Assembly: GCA_943908425.1 (NCBI GenBank)
Contig: CALTTC010000006.1
Location: forward strand, 27,216-91,215
Length of the DNA: 64,000 nucleotides
Direction: 5' to 3'
Origin: an uncultured Moraxella sp.
GTDB lineage: Bacteria; Pseudomonadota; Gammaproteobacteria; Pseudomonadales; Moraxellaceae
The position numbers and the translations under genes were made by a program. How positions within the stretch are numbered: the first letter of the stretch is position 1; every line of letters begins with the position of its first letter. The notes beneath the pieces were generated by a model. It had not been told where the DNA came from and did no database searches. It saw only the letters and a list, made by a program, of their open reading frames with translations. Below, piece by piece: positions 44,665 through 52,479 of this stretch.

Positions 44665-44813
44665 TATGGCATAAGGTGTAATTAACCTGCCAAGAATGCC
44701 TGTGGTTAATAGGCGGTCATTCACGTGAGATAGAGTGCGATTAATAGCAAATGGTTTGTTGGTCAATTTTTGCAAGAAAGTTGATTTATTGTGTTAAAAG
44801 TTTTAATGTTTGG

Positions 44814-44822
44814 TGCTATAAT
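44814..44822 (+). promoter_or_regulatory. Extended -10 promoter before the GTPase/roadblock module
   Basis: TGC-TATAAT stands 51 nt before the ATG at 44874, in an AT-rich run. TTAAAA at 44794-44799 is the only -35 candidate at 17 nt. No operator is evident. Confidence 0.6.
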
Positions 44823-44873
44823 ATAAAAATTTAGCAAATGATTTGTAAATTGGGCGGGTATTAGGAGTAGTAA

Positions 44874-45959
44874 ATGGCAGATGATAACGAAGCACGGCAA
44901 TTGATGAAGATTGCTTTAGTTGGCGTGCGCCCAGCAGATCAGGTAACGATAAAAGGCTATTTTCGTGTCTTGTTGCGCTTGGATGCGGAATTGCAGTGGG
45001 TGCCCGCTACCGAAAAAGGCATTGATTTATTTATTATTAATGAAGAATTTCGTCAAGCTAGTAGCATAACTAAGCTATTAGAAATCAATAAAGGTGTGCC
45101 AGTGCTATTTGTGACGCGCAGTGACAGCGACGAGGGCGGATTGTCCCAAAACCTGCTAACCCTGCCATTAAAGCAAATCAATCTGTTAAACGATTGGCTG
45201 GTCAAAAATGTTATCGCTTTATCTAATAGCGGTCTAAAAATTAGTAACACCGCCGAGAGCGCTCCTATCGCAACAGATACTACTACCGAAGATGATGGCG
45301 ACAGTGAAGCCCTAGTGCCGCTAATTCGCCGTATTCAAAGCCGTGAGGCGGGCACGTTTGAGCTCATAGAGGGTGCTCGCGTCATTGCCATCATTGATAA
45401 CACTCGTCAGCTCATTTGGGTGCAAAACTCCATCAACAGAATTACCACCAAATTACAGTTGCGCCCTTACAGCGGTCAGCTATTAAATCCCACCGATGCT
45501 AAAGACGCCACTAACTGGCTATGGCAGTTGGCGTGCCATAACCCTGATAGTTTAATACCACTCATTGATAACAACAAAAATTACCGTCTGCGTTTTTGGG
45601 CAAAACCGACTACTAGCCATCGCCGTGAGTTACTAAACGTGATGACCGCTATCGAAAAAGAAGCGTTGTCGCCTTTGGAGATTGCCAATCGTGTTGGCGT
45701 CTCTATTTTGACCGCCAAAAAAGTGCTGGCAGCGCTATTATTTTCGGCTAATTTGACAACAGAAAGCTATGTCACGATTGTATCCACGGCTAATACACGC
45801 CAAGCAGCGATGAGCCCACCACCATCACCTAAGCCAGAGATGGTATCGCAATCTACAGCAGCTTCGCAACCCCCAACGGCTGAACCCGCGATAGCACAGC
45901 CTGCTAGCGAAGAAAAGCTAGGCTTTTTATCACGTTTACGCCGTAAACTTGGCTTGTAA
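44874..45959 (+). CDS. Receiver-like / winged-helix protein of a conservon-like GTPase module
   Basis: A 361-residue protein I do not recognise as a named family. Residues 10-112 have the alternating strand/helix pattern of a receiver-like fold (I-A-L-V-G-V-R; L-F-I-I-N-E-E; V-P-V-L-F-V-T-R-S) but lack clear phosphoacceptor aspartates. An acidic linker (about 118-142), a middle domain (about 143-255) and a winged-helix candidate at about 262-300 (S-P-L-E-I-A-N-R-V-G-V-S-I-L-T-A-K-K-V-L) follow. A Pro/Ala linker (305-345) leads to a basic amphipathic C-terminus (F-L-S-R-L-R-R-K-L-G-L) that could touch membrane. It precedes the GTPase gene by 124 nt, and a second promoter candidate (TTGTGA-16-TAAAAT) lies there. 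Confidence 0.55.
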   Translation: MADDNEARQLMKIALVGVRPADQVTIKGYFRVLLRLDAELQWVPATEKGIDLFIINEEFRQASSITKLLEINKGVPVLFVTRSDSDEGGLSQNLLTLPLKQINLLNDWLVKNVIALSNSGLKISNTAESAPIATDTTTEDDGDSEALVPLIRRIQSREAGTFELIEGARVIAIIDNTRQLIWVQNSINRITTKLQLRPYSGQLLNPTDAKDATNWLWQLACHNPDSLIPLIDNNKNYRLRFWAKPTTSHRRELLNVMTAIEKEALSPLEIANRVGVSILTAKKVLAALLFSANLTTESYVTIVSTANTRQAAMSPPPSPKPEMVSQSTAASQPPTAEPAIAQPASEEKLGFLSRLRRKLGL

Positions 45960-46083
45960 TTCAGGTGACACTATTTTTAACAAATAATGAACTTGGCGTA
46001 AGATTGAGTTGTGAAAGCCAAAAATTGTGCTAAAATGGCACGCTTATGCTTGGGCAAATATATAATAAAGTAAAGGTAATATT

Positions 46084-46608
46084 ATGCAGCGTCTAAAAAT
46101 TGTTTTTAGTGGTCCTATGGGTGCAGGTAAAACGCAGGCGATTGCCACGTTATCAGATATTCCTGTGGTCTCTACCGAAGTACAAAATACCGACTTGGAC
46201 ACCAACGCCAAGCTATTGACGACCGTTGGTATGGATTATGGTGAATTGTCCCTAGAGGGCGGTACGAGCATTGGCTTATACGGTACGCCAGGACAGGAGC
46301 GCTTTAGCTTTATTTGGCCTATTCTATCCAATGGGGCGCTAGGGGTGGTGATTTTGATTGACCACTCAGCGGCAGATTCGCTTGCCGATTTAGAGAACTA
46401 TCTTACTACTTTTGATAAGATTTATGATGGTAGAATTGTCGTGGGTATTAGCCAAGTGGATAAAAAGCCTGAGCGTGAATTTGCCATTTACCGCGATTGG
46501 TTAGATAAGCAGGGGCGTAATTTACCGGTGTTTCCTGTGGATATGCGTAAGCGTGAAGATGTGTTGTTGCTGGTAGAGAGTATCATCTCTAGCCTTGAGC
46601 AGTCTTAA
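46084..46608 (+). CDS. Small GTPase of the COG2229 (CvnD/conservon) type
   Basis: A 174-residue Ras-like GTPase. G1 is G-P-M-G-A-G-K-T at residues 10-17; the switch region contains T-T-V-G-M-D-Y-G (46-53); G3 is Y-G-T-P-G-Q-E-R-F (66-74). The usual G4 (N/T)K-x-D is replaced by S-Q-V-D (123-126), and G5 is not the canonical S-A-(K/L). The T-T-x-x-M-D-(F/Y)-G and G-T-P-G-Q-x-R-F strings are typical of conservon GTPases rather than MglA. The neighbouring roadblock protein is the expected partner or regulator. AAAGG is 7 nt before the ATG. Confidence 0.82.
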   Translation: MQRLKIVFSGPMGAGKTQAIATLSDIPVVSTEVQNTDLDTNAKLLTTVGMDYGELSLEGGTSIGLYGTPGQERFSFIWPILSNGALGVVILIDHSAADSLADLENYLTTFDKIYDGRIVVGISQVDKKPEREFAIYRDWLDKQGRNLPVFPVDMRKREDVLLLVESIISSLEQS

Positions 46609-46633
46609 TTGAAGTCACAATAAAGGATTGAAT

Positions 46634-47074
46634 ATGAACGATAAGCTATTTCAAACGGCAGCCAACCGCGTTAAACCTAGCGAACCATTTGTCGCTGCCT
46701 CTAAAGACGTGTTGCAAGAATTGGTGCATTCAACAAGCGGTATCGATGGCGTGCTATTAGCCTCGGTAGACGGCTTTGAAGTTAATTCTATGTTCCAAAA
46801 AAACTATGATGGTGGCAAACTATCGGCGGTGGGTAGTTCTATTTTGGCGCTTGTGCAGGCATTGACGAATGAGGCAAAGCTGACTGGTTGTCGCTCTGTT
46901 ATTTTGGATGCCGAAAATGGTAAAATTATGATTAGTGCTGTTGCTAACCAAAATCAGCCGATGATTTTGATTGTGGTGACTCGCCAGCAAGTCCTGCTTG
47001 GACAGATTATGCACGCAATGAACAAAGGCATTGCTCGCCTAATGGAGCTAGATAAAGAGCACCATAAACGCTAA
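46634..47074 (+). CDS. Roadblock/LC7 domain protein, partner of the GTPase
   Basis: A 146-residue protein with a single roadblock domain (about 24-135): the helix-strand start L-Q-E-L-V-H-S-T-S-G-I-D-G-V-L-L-A-S-V-D-G, the central C-R-S-V-I-L-D-A-E-N-G-K-I-M-I-S-A-V, and I-L-I-V-V-T. Roadblock proteins (MglB, CvnB) dimerise and act as GTPase-activating or scaffold partners. The ATG at 46634 follows AAAGGA; it lies 25 nt after the GTPase stop, so the two are surely co-transcribed. Confidence 0.85.
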   Translation: MNDKLFQTAANRVKPSEPFVAASKDVLQELVHSTSGIDGVLLASVDGFEVNSMFQKNYDGGKLSAVGSSILALVQALTNEAKLTGCRSVILDAENGKIMISAVANQNQPMILIVVTRQQVLLGQIMHAMNKGIARLMELDKEHHKR

Positions 47075-47140
47075 GACCTTGCGCTTAATAAATACCGTCT
47101 TTTCAGGCGGTATTTTGTTACTATGGACTAAAGGAAAAAT

Positions 47141-48454
47141 ATGCATACTCCCACTCGTCAAGATGACCTGACAACTTGGCTTCATTATTTGGGCAATATT
47201 CACGTGTCAGCGATTGATATGGGGCTTGAGCGGGTATTGCCAGTATTTCGTGCCTTGGCATTAGCGAAGCCGGCATTTGTGTTTACAGTTGCTGGCACTA
47301 ACGGTAAAGGCTCTACCACAGCGACAATAGCGAGTATTTGCCAGCAGGCGGGCTATAAAGTTGCGTTGTATCAGTCGCCTCATTTGATATCGTTTAACGA
47401 GCGTATTAAGATTGATGGCATAGAAGTTGATGACCATACGCTAATAGAAGCATTTTGGCAGGTGGAACAGATACGACAAGCGTGCGGAGTGTCGCTGTCG
47501 TTTTTTGAGTTTATGACGTTGGCGGCTTTTTATTGCTTTGCGCAGCAGCATTGCGCGGTGTGGGTGCTAGAAATTGGGCTTGGTGGACGTTTGGATGTGG
47601 TGAATATCATTGACCCTGACGTCGCGGTCATTACTAACGTGGCGATTGACCATACAGATTGGCTGGGAGCAACGCGTGAACAGATTGCTAAGGAGAAAGC
47701 GGGCATTATCCGCGGTGATATACCAGTGATTTACGGTGAATTTGATATGCCGATAAGTATATCACAGCAGTTGCAGTCGCTACAGGCGAAATATTATTGC
47801 TATGGGCGCGATTTTGCGTATCAAACGACCGCGCAAGGGTGGATATATACGGCGGCGGCGGTAACGTTGGCGTTGCCTATGCCGAGTATTTCCGTGCATA
47901 ATGCCAATATTGCCGTGAGTGCGGTCTTGGCGAGTGATTTGGCGGTGGATAGTGTGCATATTTGTCAAGGGCTTAAGGCGGTGAATTTGGCAGGGCGTTT
48001 TGATGTGCGTACAGCCGGCGTGGCGACGTGGGTGTTTGATGTGGCGCACAATGTGGCGGGCGTTACGTTTTTTTTAGCACAGCTATTGCCCTTGTTGCAA
48101 GCGCGTGGCACACAAGCGCTACACGTGGTGTTTTCTATGCTCGCGGATAAGGATATTGCAGCGGTGCTTGAACTATTTGTTGATGAACTAAATAAAGCTG
48201 GATTTACAATTGCTCGTTGGCACATTGCACCGCTTGATAGTCCACGCACGCTTGCTATTAGCGAAATAGCGCCCCAAATCCACCGCGTGAATGTCGCCCC
48301 CATTACAGACTATGCAACGATGACGGCGGCGGTGATGGGCGTATCAGCGACAGCCGATGACGTGGTGGTGTGTTTTGGTTCATTCCATACCGTGGGCGAA
48401 AGCCTTGTCGCCTTACAACAAAATAAAATGCTTGGCGACAAGTTGATTTGCTAA
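47141..48454 (+). CDS. folC: Bifunctional dihydrofolate synthase/folylpolyglutamate synthase
   Basis: A 437-residue Mur-ligase-family enzyme. The ATP loop G-T-N-G-K-G-S-T is at residues 52-59, followed by S-P-H-L-I-S-F-N-E-R-I, E-I-G-L-G-G-R-L-D, and the conserved D-V-A-H-N in the C-terminal domain. It adds glutamate to dihydropteroate and to folates. It lies 66 nt after the roadblock gene and before the SPOR gene, a folC-SPOR pairing like folC-dedD in E. coli. Confidence 0.94.
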   Translation: MHTPTRQDDLTTWLHYLGNIHVSAIDMGLERVLPVFRALALAKPAFVFTVAGTNGKGSTTATIASICQQAGYKVALYQSPHLISFNERIKIDGIEVDDHTLIEAFWQVEQIRQACGVSLSFFEFMTLAAFYCFAQQHCAVWVLEIGLGGRLDVVNIIDPDVAVITNVAIDHTDWLGATREQIAKEKAGIIRGDIPVIYGEFDMPISISQQLQSLQAKYYCYGRDFAYQTTAQGWIYTAAAVTLALPMPSISVHNANIAVSAVLASDLAVDSVHICQGLKAVNLAGRFDVRTAGVATWVFDVAHNVAGVTFFLAQLLPLLQARGTQALHVVFSMLADKDIAAVLELFVDELNKAGFTIARWHIAPLDSPRTLAISEIAPQIHRVNVAPITDYATMTAAVMGVSATADDVVVCFGSFHTVGESLVALQQNKMLGDKLIC

Positions 48455-48505
48455 ACTTGACAAAAGACTTAGCGTTTGTTATTGTTAAGTGTTTTTGGGG
48501 GGATT

Positions 48506-49534
48506 ATGAAGAAATCACTAATAATGGGTCTAGGATTGATGGTCGGTGGCGCGGTGTTGGTATTAGCATTAGCACGCCAGCCGGATAACTTTGCGGTAGA
48601 ATCAGCCCCTAATGCTACTGAAGCAGTGGTTGTTGCCCCTGCCATGCCTTTGACGACGGACATTGCTACCGAACGTAAAATATTGGAGGCAAAAAACCAA
48701 GAACGCGAACAAGCCGCCAAGCGTAGTGATGCAGAAGTGAGAGCACTCCTAGAGGAGCAAGCCGCCGCCAAAAACCTAGCGATTCAAAAAGCCAAAAACG
48801 AAGCGCCCGCCACCAATTTGGTAGTGCAAGCCCGTCCTGAAGCAGTCGCTTTGACCGAGCAAGCCCGTCAAGAGACAGCGCCCCCGCAACAAATCAGCGC
48901 CCCCGTCCAAACACCCCCTGCGCCGACCCAACCAGTGCCGACAGCAGTGAAAGCGCAAGCTAGTAAAGATAAGGAAAAAGATAAGGCTAAAGAACCTGCC
49001 AAAAAAGACGACAAAGACGATAAAACTGCTAAACAAACTCCTAAAACTTACAAGGTGCAAGCAGGGGATAACTTGATTCGTCTCTCAAGGCGCTATGATG
49101 TGCCAGTGTCAGCGCTGGCGGAAGCCAACAATATGCAACGTAACGACGCCTTACGCCGTGGGCAATCCATTAAAATACCCAGTGCTAAAGAAGTAGCACG
49201 CCTAAGCGCAGCAGCTAAAGAGCGCGAAGAGAAAGCGGCTCAGCAAAAGGCGCTGGATACTCGTCTAGCACAAGCGCGCAAAACCGCCAAAAGCCAAGGG
49301 ATAAATGACAATTATGCGGTGCAAGTAGCGTTGTCTTCCAATCGTCAAAGCGCACAAAAATTAGTTGAGCAGTACAAATCCGCCGGTTACAATGCCCGCT
49401 TGCACGAGGATGCTAGAGGAATTCGCGTTGTGATTCCTGAGCGTAGCCGTGAAGCTGCTGTTGCCCTTAAAAATAAGGTCAATCACGATGCTCAAGTGGA
49501 TAGTCGTGGTGCGTGGGTGTTGCAGCTAAAGTAG
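48506..49534 (+). CDS. LysM-SPOR cell-wall binding protein (DedD-like position)
   Basis: A 342-residue protein with an N-terminal signal anchor (about 4-22), an Ala/Glu/Lys-rich coiled region (about 45-110), a Pro-rich then Lys/Asp-rich stretch (about 115-178), a LysM domain (about 180-225, Y-K-V-Q-A-G-D-N-L-I-R-L-S-R-R-Y) and a C-terminal SPOR domain (about 268-342). SPOR domains bind denuded glycan at the division site; LysM binds peptidoglycan broadly. It sits 51 nt after folC, where E. coli has dedD, but DedD lacks LysM. ATG 48506 follows GGGGGG. Confidence 0.85.
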   Translation: MKKSLIMGLGLMVGGAVLVLALARQPDNFAVESAPNATEAVVVAPAMPLTTDIATERKILEAKNQEREQAAKRSDAEVRALLEEQAAAKNLAIQKAKNEAPATNLVVQARPEAVALTEQARQETAPPQQISAPVQTPPAPTQPVPTAVKAQASKDKEKDKAKEPAKKDDKDDKTAKQTPKTYKVQAGDNLIRLSRRYDVPVSALAEANNMQRNDALRRGQSIKIPSAKEVARLSAAAKEREEKAAQQKALDTRLAQARKTAKSQGINDNYAVQVALSSNRQSAQKLVEQYKSAGYNARLHEDARGIRVVIPERSREAAVALKNKVNHDAQVDSRGAWVLQLK

Positions 49535-49621
49535 TTAGCGCCTGAGTAGTTTGATGCTTGCGCTTAAGTGATTTAAGAAACAATTGTTTACATTTTCCTG
49601 TCGTGTTTTTATAGAAAACAC

Positions 49622-49649
49622 TTGTACTATTTTTATTATTTGTTATGCT
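49622..49649 (+). promoter_or_regulatory. Promoter candidate for the small ORF
   Basis: TTGTAC (49622-49627), 16 nt, then TATGCT (49644-49649), 30 nt before the small ORF. A reasonable sigma-70 layout with near-consensus boxes. Confidence 0.55.
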
Positions 49650-49678
49650 AATGGCTTACTATTAAAAGGAGTAAGCCT

Positions 49679-49807
49679 GTGATGTCTAGCACGTTAGCAC
49701 AGATTAATCAAGTGGTCTGCATGACCATTAGCACCGCAAGCTATAGTAAAGTTATCACCAAAGGTATGGTAGATAAGATGCTACAGCAACTCATTGCAAG
49801 CGCCTAA
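49679..49807 (+). CDS. Small ORF (41-42 codons) with strong ribosome binding site
   Basis: I do not recognise the product. GTG 49679 or the adjoining ATG 49682 follows AAAAGGAG by 7-10 nt. The frame reads S-S-T-L-A-Q-I-N-Q-V-V-C-M-T-I-S at the start and ends D-K-M-L-Q-Q-L-I-A-S-A. It has one cysteine, no charge bias and no clear membrane helix. It has its own promoter candidate and overlaps the 3' end of the convergent WS/DGAT gene by 4 nt. Coding status is inferred from signals only. Confidence 0.5.
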   Translation: MMSSTLAQINQVVCMTISTASYSKVITKGMVDKMLQQLIASA

Positions 49808-51150
49808 TTGGCTTGTGCGCTGGCTAATTGTTCGTAACTGTCCAGCTCATCGGCGATTAAATCAAGTAGACTGTCGCTGTCGTGTAACACGCTATCGCAA
49901 GCAGTGATAGCAAAATCCAAATTACCTGCATAATTTACCAAAGTAATGTTCAGCGCTTGCCCTTGCAGTAGTACAGAGGCAGGATAGACGCCCTCTAGTA
50001 TTGCCCCGTTAAGGTATAGTGGCTTGGCATTGCCTGGGGTATTGGAGATGATAAGGTTAAATCCCTGACGTGTGGGTAATAAACCAGTTAAGAGATTAGC
50101 GCCAGTAGCGGCATAAATGGCTAGGCTATAGCCAATGATTTCGTTATAATTCAGTCCAGCAATGCGTGCTTTACTGTCTTGCATACTCTGGGAGATGGCA
50201 AGTAGGCGTGCCTGTCTATCAGCAACATCGGTGGCTAGGTTGCTGAGTAAAAAGGACAAACGATTGCCTGCCAATCCGTCATCATCACGCAGTGAGATGG
50301 GCACAAAACCAACTAACGGGCGGGTAGGCAACTGATAATGCGTGGCAAGATAGCGCGCCAAAGCACCAGCGCATACCGCCAGCACAACATCATTGCCATT
50401 AACGGCAAATGCCTGAGCGATGCGCGTAAAGCGTGCTTTATTGTAAGAGCGGATAGCTAGCCGTCTACTGCCGTCAATGGCGGTATTTAATGCACTGGGC
50501 GGGGCAGCAAAACTGCTCGTAAAGCTTATTAAGTGGCGTTCTTGCCAACGTTTATATAATGCTTTGGTGATGTTGGCGAGACTTGATAGGGGTTTAATTG
50601 CAGTGCTTTTCGGTGGTGGATTGTGCGCTTTTTGGGGTTTTATTAATGCCCAAAATGGAGCGGTGAGTAGCGCCTGTGGGTCTTCGCTTAATGCTGCGCG
50701 CAACACTCGCATACCACCTATGCCATCCACTAGGGCATGGTGAATTTTAAGATAAATAGCAAAGCGTGCCTGTCCATCACTGGGCGCTAATCCGTCAATA
50801 AGGTGGAGTTGCCACATGGGGCGTGTCAGTGCCAGAGGTTGGCTGTGCAGGTTTGATAGGTGCGCAAGTAGCTCAGCGTTGCCGGCGTTTTCTTGCAAAG
50901 TATGATAAAAAAAATGCTTGTCAATATCAATACGGCTTACGCTACGCCAATAAACTTTACGATATAGCACTTGGTTAAAGGGATAAGTGGGCGCTGCAGA
51001 TGAACGGTAAATTGTATCCAATAACGGCGGTATAAAATTGTCTAGCGATTGCGCTCGTGGCAAGCGAAACAGGCACACCACAGCAATGTGCATGGGCTGT
51101 TGGTGTTCAAGCAATAAAAATAAATGGTCGGTCAGCGATAGCGCGCGCAT
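49804..51150 (-). CDS. Wax ester synthase/diacylglycerol acyltransferase (WS/DGAT)
   Basis: A 448-residue acyltransferase with the catalytic H-H-x3-D-G motif at residues 137-143 (H-H-A-L-V-D-G) and the late N-T-P-G-N and L-V-N-Y-A-G-N-L-D-F segments of the family. It makes wax esters or triacylglycerols from acyl-CoA, as in Acinetobacter and Psychrobacter. ATG 51150 lies 5 nt after AAGGA; the ATG at 51156 overlaps the tag TGA, so tag and this gene are translationally coupled. Confidence 0.9.
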   Translation of the reverse strand: MRALSLTDHLFLLLEHQQPMHIAVVCLFRLPRAQSLDNFIPPLLDTIYRSSAAPTYPFNQVLYRKVYWRSVSRIDIDKHFFYHTLQENAGNAELLAHLSNLHSQPLALTRPMWQLHLIDGLAPSDGQARFAIYLKIHHALVDGIGGMRVLRAALSEDPQALLTAPFWALIKPQKAHNPPPKSTAIKPLSSLANITKALYKRWQERHLISFTSSFAAPPSALNTAIDGSRRLAIRSYNKARFTRIAQAFAVNGNDVVLAVCAGALARYLATHYQLPTRPLVGFVPISLRDDDGLAGNRLSFLLSNLATDVADRQARLLAISQSMQDSKARIAGLNYNEIIGYSLAIYAATGANLLTGLLPTRQGFNLIISNTPGNAKPLYLNGAILEGVYPASVLLQGQALNITLVNYAGNLDFAITACDSVLHDSDSLLDLIADELDSYEQLASAQAN

Positions 51151-51152
51151 AG

Positions 51153-51713
51153 TCATCCTTGGGTGGGGTGGCGAGTGGGGCAAGTAATCAGATGGTCATT
51201 GACCATACCTACCGCTTGCATAAAAGCGTAACAAGTTGTGGGGCCCACAAAGACAAAGCCGTCCTCTTTTAGGCGTTTGGCAAGGGCGTGGGAGGCGCTA
51301 GTTTTTGTTGGAATATCGTGCATTGTGCTTGGGCGATTGTCTATGGGTGCCCCAACAATGTTCCATAAATAAGTGCTAAAAGACTGCTCCTTAGTGATTT
51401 TTAGATAGGCTCTGGCATTTTGGATAATGGCTAAAATTTTGGCACGGTGGCGGATAATGCCGGTATTGTGCATTAATGTCTGCACCTGTTGCTCATCAAA
51501 TTTAGCGACTTGTTTGGCATCAAACTCAGCAAAAGCGGCGTAATAATTGGCACGGCGTTTCAAAATTGTCAGCCAACTAAGCCCCGCCTGCATGCCCTCA
51601 AGGCACAGCATCGCAAACAAATACCGGTCATCATAAGATGGTACGCCCCATTCGTTGTCGTGATAAGCAATATATAGAGGGTCGGCAAGACACCAAGGGC
51701 AGCGCGTGGACAT
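51153..51713 (-). CDS. tag: DNA-3-methyladenine glycosylase I
   Basis: A 186-residue enzyme of normal size. It starts S-T-R-C-P-W-C and has the zinc ligands expected for Tag (Cys5 and His18, then His and Cys in N-D-H-L-I-T-C near the end). Y-H-D-N-E-W-G-V-P and G-L-S-W are signature strings. It removes 3-methyladenine from alkylated DNA. A second ATG lies directly upstream (51716). Confidence 0.94.
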   Translation of the reverse strand: MSTRCPWCLADPLYIAYHDNEWGVPSYDDRYLFAMLCLEGMQAGLSWLTILKRRANYYAAFAEFDAKQVAKFDEQQVQTLMHNTGIIRHRAKILAIIQNARAYLKITKEQSFSTYLWNIVGAPIDNRPSTMHDIPTKTSASHALAKRLKEDGFVFVGPTTCYAFMQAVGMVNDHLITCPTRHPTQG

Positions 51714-51792
51714 CAATTATCCCAATAAAAGCGGTAATTGTAATGATTTTTGCCCCTTTTGGCAATAATTTTAATTTTTTTATGAAAAGCGC

Positions 51793-51821
51793 TTGACAGG
51801 TGCAAAGATTTTGCGTATTAT
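51793..51821 (+). promoter_or_regulatory. Strong promoter for the tRNA cluster
   Basis: Perfect TTGACA (51793-51798), exactly 17 nt, TATTAT (51816-51821), 46 nt before the mature tRNA-Pro. A GC-containing stretch (ACGCACC) follows the -10. It is as expected for a stable-RNA promoter. Confidence 0.88.
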
Positions 51822-51866
51822 ACGCACCACAACGCAAGCAATGGCAACATTGCAGGTGGTACAAGT

Positions 51867-51943
51867 CGGGGCGTAGCGCAGCTTGGTAGCGCATCTGCTT
51901 TGGGAGCAGAGGGTCGGGGGTTCAAATCCCTCCGCCCCGACCA
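51867..51943 (+). tRNA. tRNA-Pro (anticodon TGG)
   Basis: 77 nt including an encoded CCA. The acceptor stem CGGGGCG pairs with CGCCCCG, the anticodon loop CTTTGGGAG holds TGG, and the T arm contains GGTTCAAATCC. First of three tRNAs in one transcript. Confidence 0.97.
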
Positions 51944-51970
51944 TTTAGCCTTAGGGCTTTTTTTGTTTGA

Positions 51971-52047
51971 GCGCCTGTAGCTCAGTTGGATAGAGCATCT
52001 GCCTTCTAAGCAGGTGGTCGCAGGTTCGAATCCTGCCAGGCGCGCCA
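51971..52047 (+). tRNA. tRNA-Arg (anticodon TCT)
   Basis: 77 nt including CCA. The acceptor GCGCCTG pairs with CAGGCGC, the anticodon stem CTGCC/GGCAG-type encloses TTCTAA with TCT, and the T arm is GGTTCGAATCC. Confidence 0.97.
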
Positions 52048-52072
52048 TTAGCGCAAGCCTAGTTTTGCTTAT

Positions 52073-52149
52073 GGTGGATGTAGCTCAGTTGGTAGAGCCC
52101 CGGATTGTGATTCCGGTTGTCGCGGGTTCAAATCCCGTCATTCACCCCA
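52073..52149 (+). tRNA. tRNA-His (anticodon GTG)
   Basis: 77 nt including the extra 5' G typical of tRNA-His, which pairs with the discriminator C, and an encoded CCA. The acceptor GTGGATG pairs with CATTCAC, and the anticodon loop ATTGTGATT holds GTG. Confidence 0.96.
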
Positions 52150-52160
52150 CATTATAATTG

Positions 52161-52189
52161 CCACTCTAGATTTTAGAGTGGTTTTTTTA
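52161..52189 (+). terminator. Terminator of the tRNA cluster
   Basis: CCACTCTA - 5-nt loop - TAGAGTGG followed by seven T, starting 12 nt after tRNA-His. Confidence 0.93.
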
Positions 52190-52479
52190 TGCCCATTTTT
52201 TGCTGTTGCTTTGGGTATCTGTTATTTGCGGTAATTATCTATACATTACCCTTTCTGTTAAATTGTATAATCTCTATTCTAAAGTTGTTTGCAAAATTGC
52301 CCTAAACTGTTAGTAAATACGGCGTTAATTTATTTAGTAATACGTCAGCAATTTTGGCATAAACTAATGAATTAAAGGGCTTAAATTGTCGCTATCATAA
52401 GAGCATACAATCACCGAACTCAAAAACTCTTACAAGTCCACATAACTTATCAATGCAGGATAATTGTTAAGTTGTCTTA

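Noticed and set aside
51818..52048. Minus-strand frame of 76 codons across the tRNA genes
   Set aside because: It is the complement of tRNA-Pro and tRNA-Arg; frames across tRNAs are a known annotation artefact.
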